Positions 43,373-51,044 of a stretch of 64,000 nucleotides of DNA are shown one piece after another. Numbering within the stretch: the stretch's first letter is position 1; each line of letters begins with the position of its first letter. The notes under the pieces are model-generated. The model worked only from the letters and a program-made list of their open reading frames with translations, searched no databases and had not been told where the DNA came from. Position numbers and translations under genes: made by a program. Source of the DNA: Parvibaculum indicum (lineage in GTDB: Bacteria; Pseudomonadota; Alphaproteobacteria; Parvibaculales; Parvibaculaceae); the NCBI RefSeq assembly GCF_011762095.1, contig NZ_JAASQO010000014.1, forward strand, positions 33,768 to 97,767, written 5' to 3'.

Positions 43373-43999
43373 GTGACTGAATATAAAGCCAAAAAAAGGC
43401 CGAAACAGGCCCGCTCCCGGGCCAGTTTCGATGCGATACTGGACGCCACGGCTCGGCTTTTGGCGCGGCGCGGATATGAGGATCTGACCACCAACCGCAT
43501 CGCCGAGCAGGCGGGCGTCGGCATCGGCACGCTCTACGACTTCTTTCCCAACAAGGAGGCGGTGGTCGCCGAACTCACGGGCCGGCTGATGGCGGGCGTG
43601 GTGGAGAATATGGAGCAGGCCTTCGCCGAGGCGAGCCGGATGGAGGATCCATGGGCGGGCGTCCGGCACATGGTGACGGTGGCCGTCGGCTCGCTGGTGG
43701 AAGAGCGCGCCGTCTTTCGCGTATTGCTGCGTCAGGTGCCCTTCGTGCCGCAACTGCCGGTCATGGTGTCTTCGCGCGAGGCGATGGCCGCGCTTTCCCA
43801 GCGCGTACGCATCGCGGCGGGCGGCGCGCTCGACCTGCCCATGCCGGAGGAGGACGCCTGGCTGATTTCGGAAATGCTCTACAACGCCCTGCTCGAGATC
43901 GCCTTCCTCGACATCGGCCCCGAACGCCGCCAAATGCTCACGCGCGAACTCGCCCGCCTCACCTACCGCATGGCGGTCGGGCGCGATCCGGAGGCGTAA
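43373..43999 (+). CDS. TetR/AcrR family regulator
   Basis: A 208-residue TetR-type repressor. The N-terminal helix-turn-helix is clear: RRGYEDLTTNRIAEQAGVGI then GTLYDFFPNKEAVV (about 24-58), preceded by a Lys/Arg-rich arm. The ligand domain is all-helical. Start GTG at 43373. Its gene is divergent from the mpaB-acyl-CoA dehydrogenase pair, with a candidate operator between, so it most likely represses that pair and itself; the ligand may be a CoA ester or hydrophobic compound. Confidence 0.87.
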   Translation: MTEYKAKKRPKQARSRASFDAILDATARLLARRGYEDLTTNRIAEQAGVGIGTLYDFFPNKEAVVAELTGRLMAGVVENMEQAFAEASRMEDPWAGVRHMVTVAVGSLVEERAVFRVLLRQVPFVPQLPVMVSSREAMAALSQRVRIAAGGALDLPMPEEDAWLISEMLYNALLEIAFLDIGPERRQMLTRELARLTYRMAVGRDPEA

Positions 44000-44011
44000 C
44001 CCACACCCTCG

Positions 44012-44062
44012 GTGTCATCCCGGCGCCTGTCCCCGCGAAAGCCGGGAACCCGGAACCCGTTG
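44012..44062. repeat. Interspersed repeat family B, degenerate
   Basis: 'ggtgtcatcccggcgcctgtccccgcgaaagccgggaacccgg' is a family B copy directly beside a family A pair (44083-44184). Confidence 0.7.
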
Positions 44063-44082
44063 GCGGTCGCGGCAAACGACAA

Positions 44083-44184
44083 CCTCATCCTGAGGAGGGC
44101 CGCGGGCCCGTCTCGAAGGAGGGCGGCACGCCTTTGCGCCTCGCCCTTCGAGACGCGGACTTGCGTCCGCTCCTCAGGGTGAGG
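44083..44184. repeat. Interspersed repeat family A, inverted pair
   Basis: 'cctcatcctgaggagggccgcgggcccgtctcgaagg' faces 'cgcccttcgagacgcggacttgcgtccgctcctcagggtgagg'. It lies between convergent tetR and acyl-CoA dehydrogenase genes. Confidence 0.85.
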
Positions 44185-44205
44185 CGCAGAACGGTGAGGG
44201 TGCCC

Positions 44206-45417
44206 TCAAAGCCCCAGCACGGCCTTCGCCATGATGTTGCGCTGGACCTCGTTCGAGCCGCCGAAGATCGTCTGCGCGCGGGTGTTGAGATATTTCGGCA
44301 TCACCATCAGCGTATGGTCCGGTCCCACCGGCGGCACATTCGCGCCCCAGGTGCGGGCCTCGAGCACATCGGGCTGTGCGTAATAGGCGATCGCCTCCAC
44401 CGCGAGCTCGGTGATCTTCTGGTTGGTGTCGGCACCCTTGAGCTTGATGATCGAGGCCGCCGCGCCCGGGTTCTGCCCGTTCGACAGCTGCGACATGATG
44501 CGGTGTTCGGTGAACTCCACCGAGGTCACTTCCACTTCCGTCTCGTCGATCTTGCGGCGGAAGGCCGGATCGTCGATCAGCTTGGCGCCGTCGCTGGCGT
44601 TTTCGGTGCTCGCCATCTTGCGCAGCCTGTTCAGCGCATTGCGCAGCGCCGCGCCATGCGCCGCGCCGCCGCGTTCGAATTCGAGCAGATATTTCGCGAC
44701 CGTCCAGCCTTCGTTTTCCTTGCCGACGCGGTTCGACTTCGGCACGCGCACATCGTCGAAAAAGACCTGGTTCACTTCATGGTCGCCCGCCAGCGTGATG
44801 ATCGGGTCGATGGTGATGCCTTCCGCCGGGAACTCGTCGATCAGGATGAAGGAAATGCCCTGCTGCTTCTTTTCCGCGTTCGGGTCGGTGCGCACGAGGC
44901 AGAACATCTTGTTCGACTGATGCGCGCCCGTGGTCCAGATCTTCGTGCCGTTGATGATGTAGTCGTCGCCGTCCGACGTCGCCTTGCACTGGAGCGAGGC
45001 AAGGTCCGAGCCCGAGCCCGGTTCCGAATAGCCCTGGCACCACCAGTCCGTGCCGTCGAGAATGCGCGGCAGGTAATGGTCGAGCTGTTCCTTGGTGCCG
45101 TGGCCCATCAGCGTCGGCCCGACCATGGAAAGCCCCATATTGGAGCCCGCCGGCGCGCCCGCGGCGGAGCATTCCGACGCCCAGATGAAGCGCTGCATCA
45201 CGTTGAAGCCCGCGCCGCCATATTTCTTCGGCCAGCTCGGCGCCGCCCAGCCGCGCTTGTGGAGCCGCTTCAGCCATTCCACCCGCAAATCCTGGTCGGC
45301 CAGAATGCCGGGCGTCAGCTTCGCATGGGCTTTCAGATCGTCCGTGAGGTTTTCCTTCAGGAATGTGCGCACCTCGTCCCGGAACGCGACATCCTCTTCC
45401 CGCATGGCGAGATCCAT
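44206..45417 (-). CDS. Acyl-CoA dehydrogenase (403 aa)
   Basis: A paralogue of the dehydrogenase at 41082. Motifs are QGYSEPGSGSDLASLQCKAT, TKIWTTGAHQSNKMFC, LLEFERGGAAHGAALRNALN and FGGSNEVQRNIMAKAVLGL. Again Gly stands where medium-chain enzymes place the catalytic Glu. ATG at 45417 has GGGAGGATC; the frame continues open far upstream, antisense to the antiporter gene, but that extension has no acyl-CoA dehydrogenase content. It is monocistronic and divergent from the antiporter. Confidence 0.87.
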   Translation of the reverse strand: MDLAMREEDVAFRDEVRTFLKENLTDDLKAHAKLTPGILADQDLRVEWLKRLHKRGWAAPSWPKKYGGAGFNVMQRFIWASECSAAGAPAGSNMGLSMVGPTLMGHGTKEQLDHYLPRILDGTDWWCQGYSEPGSGSDLASLQCKATSDGDDYIINGTKIWTTGAHQSNKMFCLVRTDPNAEKKQQGISFILIDEFPAEGITIDPIITLAGDHEVNQVFFDDVRVPKSNRVGKENEGWTVAKYLLEFERGGAAHGAALRNALNRLRKMASTENASDGAKLIDDPAFRRKIDETEVEVTSVEFTEHRIMSQLSNGQNPGAAASIIKLKGADTNQKITELAVEAIAYYAQPDVLEARTWGANVPPVGPDHTLMVMPKYLNTRAQTIFGGSNEVQRNIMAKAVLGL

Positions 45418-45618
45418 GATGATCCTCCCTCTTTCTTTATTCGGCTTTTGTTGTTCTTTTGGCGGCAATGCCTTGTTCGGCCTGCCTCTTGCCCGAATTA
45501 TAGGCGATACTGACTTTTTGTCGCCAACTTCCCGTAGCGTCCCGCCGGGGCCGCGATCGGGCGTTCCGGCAGACGAAATCCCGTGCCACCTCCCGCGCCG
45601 TCCGGAGACAGCCCCTGA

Positions 45619-47469
45619 ATGCAATTTGCCAATGAGTTCATCCTCGTCGCCGGCGCCATGGTCACTTTCGCGATTTTCGCAGGGGTGGCCTCTTCGCGGG
45701 TCGGCGCGCCGCTGCTGCTCGTCTTTCTGGCGCTGGGCATGCTGGCGGGCGAGGACGGGCTGGGCGGCATCCGCTTCGACGATTTTTCGCTCGCCTATCT
45801 GGCGGGTTCCATCGGCCTTGCGCTCATCCTGTTCGACGGCGGGCTCCGGACCACGCGCGAGGCGCTGTCGCGCGCCTTTTCGGTCTCGGTGGTGCTGGCC
45901 ACGCTGGGCGTCGTCGTCACCGCGGGGATCACCGGCGCCACCGCCTGGCTGGTCTTCGATACGGGTTGGCCGACCGCGCTGCTGATCGGCGCCATCGTCG
46001 GCTCCACCGATGCGGCGGCGGTGTTCTTCCTGCTCCATCTGAAGGGCCTGCGCCTGCGCCCGCGCGTTGCCGCCACGCTGGAAGTGGAATCGGGCCTCAA
46101 CGACCCGATGGCGATTTTCCTGACGCTCGCCTTCGTCGCGGTCCTGTCGGCGGGCGGTGTCGCCGCGACCGGGGCGGACTGGCAGGCGCAAGGGCTCGAC
46201 CTCGCGCTCGATCTCGGCCTCGACTTCGTCTGGCAGTTCGCGGGCGGCGTGGTGTTCGGCGTCGTCGGCGGCGCGCTGGTGCGCCGTGCGGTCAACCGGC
46301 TGAACCTCTCGCCCGGGCTTTACCCCATTCTGGCGGTCGCGCTGGGCCTCGTCGTCTTCGGCGCCGCGCAGAGCCTCGGCGCGAGCGGCTTTCTGGCGAT
46401 CTTTCTGGTCGGCTTCACGCTGGGCAATGCGCCGCACCGCGCCACCAACGAGATCAGCCGCTTTTCCGACGGTCTCGCCTGGCTCTCCCAGATCGTCATG
46501 TTCCTGATGATGGGCCTCCTGGTCACCCCCACCGACCTGATGCCGATTCTGCTGCCCTCGCTGGCGATCTCCGCCATGCTCATTCTCGTCGCCCGTCCCG
46601 TGGCGACGCTGCTCTGCCTCGGCCCCTTCGGCTACACCCGGCGCGAACTCGGCTTCGTCTCCTGGGTGGGCCTGCGCGGCGTGGTGCCCATCTTTCTCGG
46701 CACGATCCCGGTGCTGGAAAGCGTTCCCTTCGCGCATGAAATATTCGGCGTCGTCTTCATCGTCGTCCTGACCTCGCTCGTCGTGCAGGGCTGGACCATC
46801 GGCGTCGTCGCGCGGCTCACCGGCGTCGAACTGCCGCCGCGCCCGCATGCCCGCTCCCGCGCCGAACTCGACCTGCCCATGCAGGCGGGCCGTGCCGTGC
46901 TGGCCTATACGGTCGACCCGATGAGCCTTGTCGCCCGCCGCCCCATGCGCCGCGTGCCGCTGCCCGCCGATACCGAAATCATTTCCGTCATGCGCGAGGG
47001 CGCCGTGCATCAGGGCCTTCCCGCCGACGGCCTCAAGCCCGACGATTTCGTGCTGCTGCTCGCCTCGGGCGGCAAGACGGCGCAGTTCGACCGCCTGTTC
47101 GGCGCGCGGCGGCTGCGCCGCGAGGCCTCCGATCCCGTGACCATCGATTTCGAACTCGACCCGGAAGCCGACGCGGCGCAGGTGGCCGAACTTTACGGCT
47201 TCGGCCTCACGCCGCATGAGGCCGAGCATTCGATCGCCGATCTCATGCGCTCGCGTCTGGGCGACAAGAGCCTGGCGTCGGGCGCAAAGCTCGCGCTCGG
47301 ATCGGTGGAACTCGTCGTGCTCGCCGTGGAGGGAGAGCGCGTCACGCGCCTCGGCGTCGATCTCGAACCGGCCCTGCCGGCAACGCTTCTCTCCCGCCTG
47401 CGCCTGCGCTGGCAGGAAACCTGGCAATCGATCCGCGACACCTTCTTCGTCGATGGCGGCGGAACCTGA
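45619..47469 (+). CDS. Potassium/proton antiporter (CPA1, NhaP2/CvrA type)
   Basis: A 616-residue transporter. About twelve transmembrane helices (about 1-390) include the CPA motif IVGSTDAAAVFFLL (about 129-142) and ESGLNDPMAIFLTLAF (about 156-171). A TrkA-C (RCK_C) domain follows (about 410-495: RVPLPADTEIISVMREG), then a CorC/HlyC-like C-terminal domain (about 520-600: YGFGLTPHEAEHSIADLMRS). It exchanges K+ (or Na+) for H+ across the inner membrane; the cytoplasmic domains likely sense nucleotides. No partner gene. Confidence 0.88.
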   Translation: MQFANEFILVAGAMVTFAIFAGVASSRVGAPLLLVFLALGMLAGEDGLGGIRFDDFSLAYLAGSIGLALILFDGGLRTTREALSRAFSVSVVLATLGVVVTAGITGATAWLVFDTGWPTALLIGAIVGSTDAAAVFFLLHLKGLRLRPRVAATLEVESGLNDPMAIFLTLAFVAVLSAGGVAATGADWQAQGLDLALDLGLDFVWQFAGGVVFGVVGGALVRRAVNRLNLSPGLYPILAVALGLVVFGAAQSLGASGFLAIFLVGFTLGNAPHRATNEISRFSDGLAWLSQIVMFLMMGLLVTPTDLMPILLPSLAISAMLILVARPVATLLCLGPFGYTRRELGFVSWVGLRGVVPIFLGTIPVLESVPFAHEIFGVVFIVVLTSLVVQGWTIGVVARLTGVELPPRPHARSRAELDLPMQAGRAVLAYTVDPMSLVARRPMRRVPLPADTEIISVMREGAVHQGLPADGLKPDDFVLLLASGGKTAQFDRLFGARRLRREASDPVTIDFELDPEADAAQVAELYGFGLTPHEAEHSIADLMRSRLGDKSLASGAKLALGSVELVVLAVEGERVTRLGVDLEPALPATLLSRLRLRWQETWQSIRDTFFVDGGGT

Positions 47470-47476
47470 TTTCCTG

Positions 47477-47568
47477 CGTCATTGCGAGGAGCGGAGCGAC
47501 GAAGCAATCCAGCACTGAGCCGGCCGCTCTGGATTGCCGCGCGCCCTGTCGGGCGCTCGCAATGACGG
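47477..47568. repeat. Interspersed repeat family C, inverted pair
   Basis: 'cgtcattgcgaggagcggagcgacgaagcaatcca' faces 'ctggattgccgcgcgccctgtcgggcgctcgcaatgacg': the most complete copy of this family in the window. Confidence 0.85.
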
Positions 47569-47600
47569 TTCAGGGGCAGAGATTCGCCTCCACCCCCGCG

Positions 47601-47645
47601 CCTCATCCTGAGGAGGGCCGAAGGCCCGTCTCGAAGGACGAGGCC
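47601..47645. repeat. Interspersed repeat family A, single copy
   Basis: 'cctcatcctgaggagggccgaaggcccgtctcgaaggacgagg': one arm with its internal hairpin (gggcc gaa ggccc). The gap 47470-47745 holds only this and the family C element. Confidence 0.85.
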
Positions 47646-47745
47646 CCCAAAGGCCCCCGAAGCACGAAACCAACCCCGCCATTTCTCTTCCCGCCCCGCT
47701 CGGTCTAAGGTGCCGCCACCAAAACAATCGTTCAGGGAGGCTGAA

Positions 47746-48516
47746 ATGGATCTGCAACTCAAGGGCAAGAAAGCCATCGTCACGGGCGGCACGCGCGGTA
47801 TCGGCCGCGCCATCGCGGAAACGCTGGCCGCCGAAGGCGCCGACATCGCGCTCTGTGCCCGCAATCGGGATCAGGTGGACGAGGCCGTCGCCGCGCTCAA
47901 GGCCAAGGGCGTGAATGCCTGGGGCGGCGTCGCCGACATCGCCGACGGCGCGGGCCTCAGGGCCTGGATCGAAAAGGCAGCCAATGACATGGGCGGTCTC
48001 GATATCCTGATCGCCAACGCCTCCGCGCTCGCCAACGGCATGGACGAGGAAAGCTGGCGCAAATGTTTCGAGATCGACGTCATGGGCGCGGTGCACGCCT
48101 TCGAGGCGGCGGCCCCCTTCCTTGAAAAGGCGGCGGAAAAGAACGGCGATGCGTCGGCCATCTTCATCTCGTCCATCTCCGCGGCGGAGACGCGCGGCGG
48201 CAATGCCTATGGCGCGCTGAAGGCCTCGCAGATCCATCTGGCGAAGGGGCTTGCCAAGGCCAATGCGGCAAAGCATGTGCGCGTGAACACGGTCTCGCCC
48301 GGCACCGTCTATTTCAAGGGCGGTGTCTGGGACATGATCGAGCAGCACATGCCCGACGTCTTCAAGGATGCCATGGCCGGCAACCCCACGGGCCGCATGG
48401 CGACGCCGCAGGACATCGCGAACGCCGCCGTCTTCCTGTCGAGCCCCATGTCCTCCTTCACCACCGGCATCAACATGGTGGTCGACGGTGCCATGACCAC
48501 CCGCGTCAACTTCTGA
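47746..48516 (+). CDS. SDR family oxidoreductase
   Basis: A 256-residue short-chain dehydrogenase. It has TGGTRGIGRAIAETLA (about 12-27), IANASALANG, the catalytic Ser in IFISSISAAETRG and YGALKASQIH (Tyr/Lys, about 164-168), and INMVVDGAMTTRVNF at the C-terminus in place of the common VDGG. The cofactor loop (ALCARNRDQ) favours NADPH. Substrate unknown. ATG at 47746 follows AGGGAGG. The last codons and stop lie in a perfect hairpin, and the final 23 bases are repeated 45 bp downstream. Confidence 0.87.
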   Translation: MDLQLKGKKAIVTGGTRGIGRAIAETLAAEGADIALCARNRDQVDEAVAALKAKGVNAWGGVADIADGAGLRAWIEKAANDMGGLDILIANASALANGMDEESWRKCFEIDVMGAVHAFEAAAPFLEKAAEKNGDASAIFISSISAAETRGGNAYGALKASQIHLAKGLAKANAAKHVRVNTVSPGTVYFKGGVWDMIEQHMPDVFKDAMAGNPTGRMATPQDIANAAVFLSSPMSSFTTGINMVVDGAMTTRVNF

Positions 48517-48561
48517 CGCGGGTAAGATCGCAAGAAAGTGACCACCCGCGTCAACTTCTGA
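48494..48561 (+). repeat. Stop-codon hairpin and direct echo of the SDR 3' end
   Basis: ACCCGCGTCA / TGACGCGGGT (48499-48508/48514-48523, loop ACTTC) is a perfect 10-bp stem containing the TGA stop. The 23-base gene end (48494-48516, coding Thr-Thr-Arg-Val-Asn-Phe-stop) recurs exactly at 48539-48561; there the right arm of the hairpin is lost. Confidence 0.85.
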
Positions 48562-48573
48562 TCTCACCTAAAC

Positions 48574-48657
48574 TGTCATCCCGGCCCTGTGCCGGGATCC
48601 AGGGGCCGCAAATGCGGAATATGCGGCTCTGGACCCCGGGACGTAGCCCGGGGTGAC
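48574..48657. repeat. Interspersed repeat family B, inverted pair
   Basis: 'gtcatcccggccctgtgccgggatccagggg' faces '...ctctggaccccgggacgtagcccggggtgac', between convergent SDR and FUSC genes. Confidence 0.85.
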
Positions 48658-48704
48658 AAAAGAGGGAAGGTTACTCGGCAAGCGCATCCAACGCCGTGCA
48701 TCGA

Positions 48705-49811
48705 CTACCCGCGCGGCGTCCCGGCGAATTCGCCGATCCGGTCGTCGAGATCGGCGAGGTCGGCCTTGACCTGCCGCACGGCGAAGGCGAGCGAGAAGAT
48801 GCGCGACATGAGTTCGGTCGGCAGCGCATCGTTCTCCTTGTTCGCGCGGAAAGCGGCCATCCCCTCCTCGAAGCGCTGGAAGCTCTCTTCCCAGCCATCG
48901 GCGGGCGCAATGGCGCGGCCGGCTTCCAGCGCATCGGCCTGCGCGCTCAGATGGGCGGCGACGCTCCGGCCCAGATTGTCGAAGATCGCGCCGAGCTGCC
49001 GGTCGGCTTCCGGCGGCCAGGGCTCGCGCGTCGCCCGCGCGATCATGATGAGGTTCACCCGCACGCGCCGCGCCGTGCGCACCAGCGCGTCGGGCGCGGT
49101 GCCGCCGGTCAGCCGCGCCGCCCGCTCGCCGGAGCTTTCCTCCGCCAGCGTGACGGATGTCTTGATGAGATCCCGGCTCGTCTCGATGAGTTCGCTCAGC
49201 GCGGCGTCGTCGCGCGGCTCATGCAGCCCCTTCATGTCGATGGCGAGCATGCCGGAAAGCTGGCGTAGCAGCGCCGCGATGCGCTTCACCAATGACCGGT
49301 GCGCCCGTTCCGGCAGCACGGTCAGCGCCACGAGAACGCCGATGGCCCCGCCGATCAGGATTTCGACGACGCGGTCGAGCGCGGCGGCCAGCGCCGAGAC
49401 GCCGGGCTGCGGCACGATGAGTGTGATGATCGCGGTGATGGGCGCCACGCGAAAGCGCGCATCCAGGCTCACCACATAGGCCGATGCGCCGATGGCAAGC
49501 GCCAGCCGTACCCATTGGTAATCCGGCCCCACCGGAATGAGCGTGACGAGAAAGCCGAGCCCGGCGCCCAGCGCCGTCCCGATGAAGCGTTCCCGCGCCG
49601 CCTTCAGCGAACCGCCGATATTGCCCTGCATGACGATGACGGCGGTGATGACGGTCCAATAGCCGAAGGGAAGCGCCAGAAGCCGGGCAAGCCCATAGGC
49701 GATGAGCGCGGCGATCACCACCCGCAGTGCAAAGCGAAGTCCCGCCGGGTTGAACCGGTAGAGCAGGGGCAGGGCGTTGCGAAGCCCCGTCTTTATCGCC
49801 TTGAGCCTCAT
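48705..49811 (-). CDS. FUSC family membrane protein (aromatic acid exporter-like)
   Basis: A 368-residue inner-membrane protein of the fusaric acid resistance/aromatic acid exporter type. Five or six hydrophobic helices fill about 25-170 (FALRVVIAALIAYGLARLLA, YWTVITAVIVMQGNIGGSLK, FIGTALGAGLGFLVTLIPVG, VVEILIGGAIGVLVALTVLP). A long helical cytoplasmic C-terminal half follows (about 175-365). The motif around QGNIGGSLKAARERFIGTALG is characteristic. It lacks the second membrane block of full-length ~650-residue members, so this is a half-size form. It is monocistronic. Confidence 0.78.
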   Translation of the reverse strand: MRLKAIKTGLRNALPLLYRFNPAGLRFALRVVIAALIAYGLARLLALPFGYWTVITAVIVMQGNIGGSLKAARERFIGTALGAGLGFLVTLIPVGPDYQWVRLALAIGASAYVVSLDARFRVAPITAIITLIVPQPGVSALAAALDRVVEILIGGAIGVLVALTVLPERAHRSLVKRIAALLRQLSGMLAIDMKGLHEPRDDAALSELIETSRDLIKTSVTLAEESSGERAARLTGGTAPDALVRTARRVRVNLIMIARATREPWPPEADRQLGAIFDNLGRSVAAHLSAQADALEAGRAIAPADGWEESFQRFEEGMAAFRANKENDALPTELMSRIFSLAFAVRQVKADLADLDDRIGEFAGTPRG

Positions 49812-49864
49812 CGCCTCATGCTTTCTTGGCGCTCGTCCACTTCATGTCCTGACCATACTCCAAC

Positions 49865-50125
49865 TGTCACCCCGGCTACATTTGAAATGCAGGGACTGGC
49901 CGGGGTGACAGGGTTTGATTGGCCGTGCAGACTTTTTTCCAACCCTCGGTGTCATCCCGGCGAAAGCCGGGACCCATTGGCGGTTGCGGCAAGCGGCTAT
50001 TGCGAGTGGGCCCCGGCAACAAGTGCCGGGGCGACACTTGTTTGTCCGGCTGCATCATCCACAAGGCATGCTGTCATCCCGGGCCCTCCTGGCATGTGAA
50101 GGTGGCCGGGCCCCAGGGCTGACAG
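49865..50125. repeat. Cluster of interspersed family B palindromes
   Basis: Three copies in 260 bp: 49865-49910 ('tgtcaccccggc...gccggggtgaca'), 49950-50036 ('tgtcatcccggcgaaagccgggacccattgg' facing 'ccccggcaacaagtgccggggcgac') and 50072-50125 (with an inverted form of the 'ccttcacatgc' arm). They fill the gap between two minus-strand genes. Confidence 0.85.
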
Positions 50126-50138
50126 GGAGGTGGAGGTC

Positions 50139-50903
50139 TTACCCTCCAAGCGCCATCCAGCGCCGCATCGCGCGGCGGGCGAAAATTTCCTGCGCCGCGA
50201 GCGACGCCTCGATCTGCGGTTCGATCAGCGCCTCGATCTCGGCCTTGGCGCAGCCCAGCTCTTTGGCGCGGAACCCGGACCAGCCGTCGAGTATCTCCCG
50301 CGTCACTTCCAGATGGAACTGGAAGGCATAGGTCAGCGCGCCGATCCGGAAGGACTGGCTCGGACACCCCGCCCGCGTCGAAAGCGGCACGACGCCTCCC
50401 GGCAGGTCGCCGGGCAAATCGCCGGGCATGTCGAAAGTGTCGCCATGCCACTGCATCAGGCGGAGTTCGGGCTCGGCGTCGCAAAGCAGCGGATCGCCCG
50501 CGGCGTCCGGCAGCCATGTCTGCGGCAGGAACCCCCATTCCTCGCGCCGTTCGAGCTTCTCTTTCATCTTGTAGACGGGTGCGCCGAAAGCGCTGGCGAC
50601 GAGCTGCGCCCCGAGGCACACCCCCATCGCCGGCTTCTTCGCCTCATGGAAACGGCGTAGCAGCGCCCGCGTCTTTTCCATGAAGGGATATTGCGCGTCC
50701 TCGTAAACGCCCATCGCGCCGCCCAGCACGACGACCGCGTCGAACCCGTCCGGCGTCTCCGGCACGTCGCGCCGCGCGCCGCTCGCCATGTCCAGCTTGT
50801 CGGTGGTGAGGATGAGCGTCGCATCCGCCCCTTGCCGCGAGGCTTCGTCGAGCAGCACGCCGGGGCCGGAATCCTTCGCATTCACGAGATAGAGAATATG
50901 CAT
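50139..50903 (-). CDS. Class I glutamine amidotransferase-like protein
   Basis: A 254-residue single-domain class I GATase. The nucleophile is in KPAMGVCLGAQLVASAFG (Cys about 94) and the His-x-Glu pair is in YAFQFHLEVTREI (about 199-211), so the triad is complete. There is no fused synthetase, which is typical of GMP synthase-like GATases acting on gamma-glutamyl compounds. An N-terminal ILYLVNAKDSGPGVLLDEAS starts the fold. The start at 50903 lacks a convincing RBS. Divergent from the choice-of-anchor I gene. Confidence 0.82.
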   Translation of the reverse strand: MHILYLVNAKDSGPGVLLDEASRQGADATLILTTDKLDMASGARRDVPETPDGFDAVVVLGGAMGVYEDAQYPFMEKTRALLRRFHEAKKPAMGVCLGAQLVASAFGAPVYKMKEKLERREEWGFLPQTWLPDAAGDPLLCDAEPELRLMQWHGDTFDMPGDLPGDLPGGVVPLSTRAGCPSQSFRIGALTYAFQFHLEVTREILDGWSGFRAKELGCAKAEIEALIEPQIEASLAAQEIFARRAMRRWMALGG

Positions 50904-51044
50904 GGGCCGTTCATTTCAGCCCAGTCGCGCGGAAAAGACCAGACCCGTCGATTCCGCGCAGCCTGTCACGAAACTGATACGCATTCCGGGCAATTTCCCT
51001 CCCATTCCGTCGCATGCGCCCGATGCGCCCTTTGCGACCCTGAC

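Noticed and set aside
44206..47427. An N-terminal extension of the acyl-CoA dehydrogenase frame to 1073 residues
   Set aside because: The extra ~670 residues are antisense to the antiporter gene and are charged low-complexity sequence; a good RBS and the family start are at 45417.
49865..50125. Repeat cluster considered as a CRISPR array
   Set aside because: Units are palindromes of unequal length and spacing, with inverted orientation and no uniform spacers; no cas genes are present.
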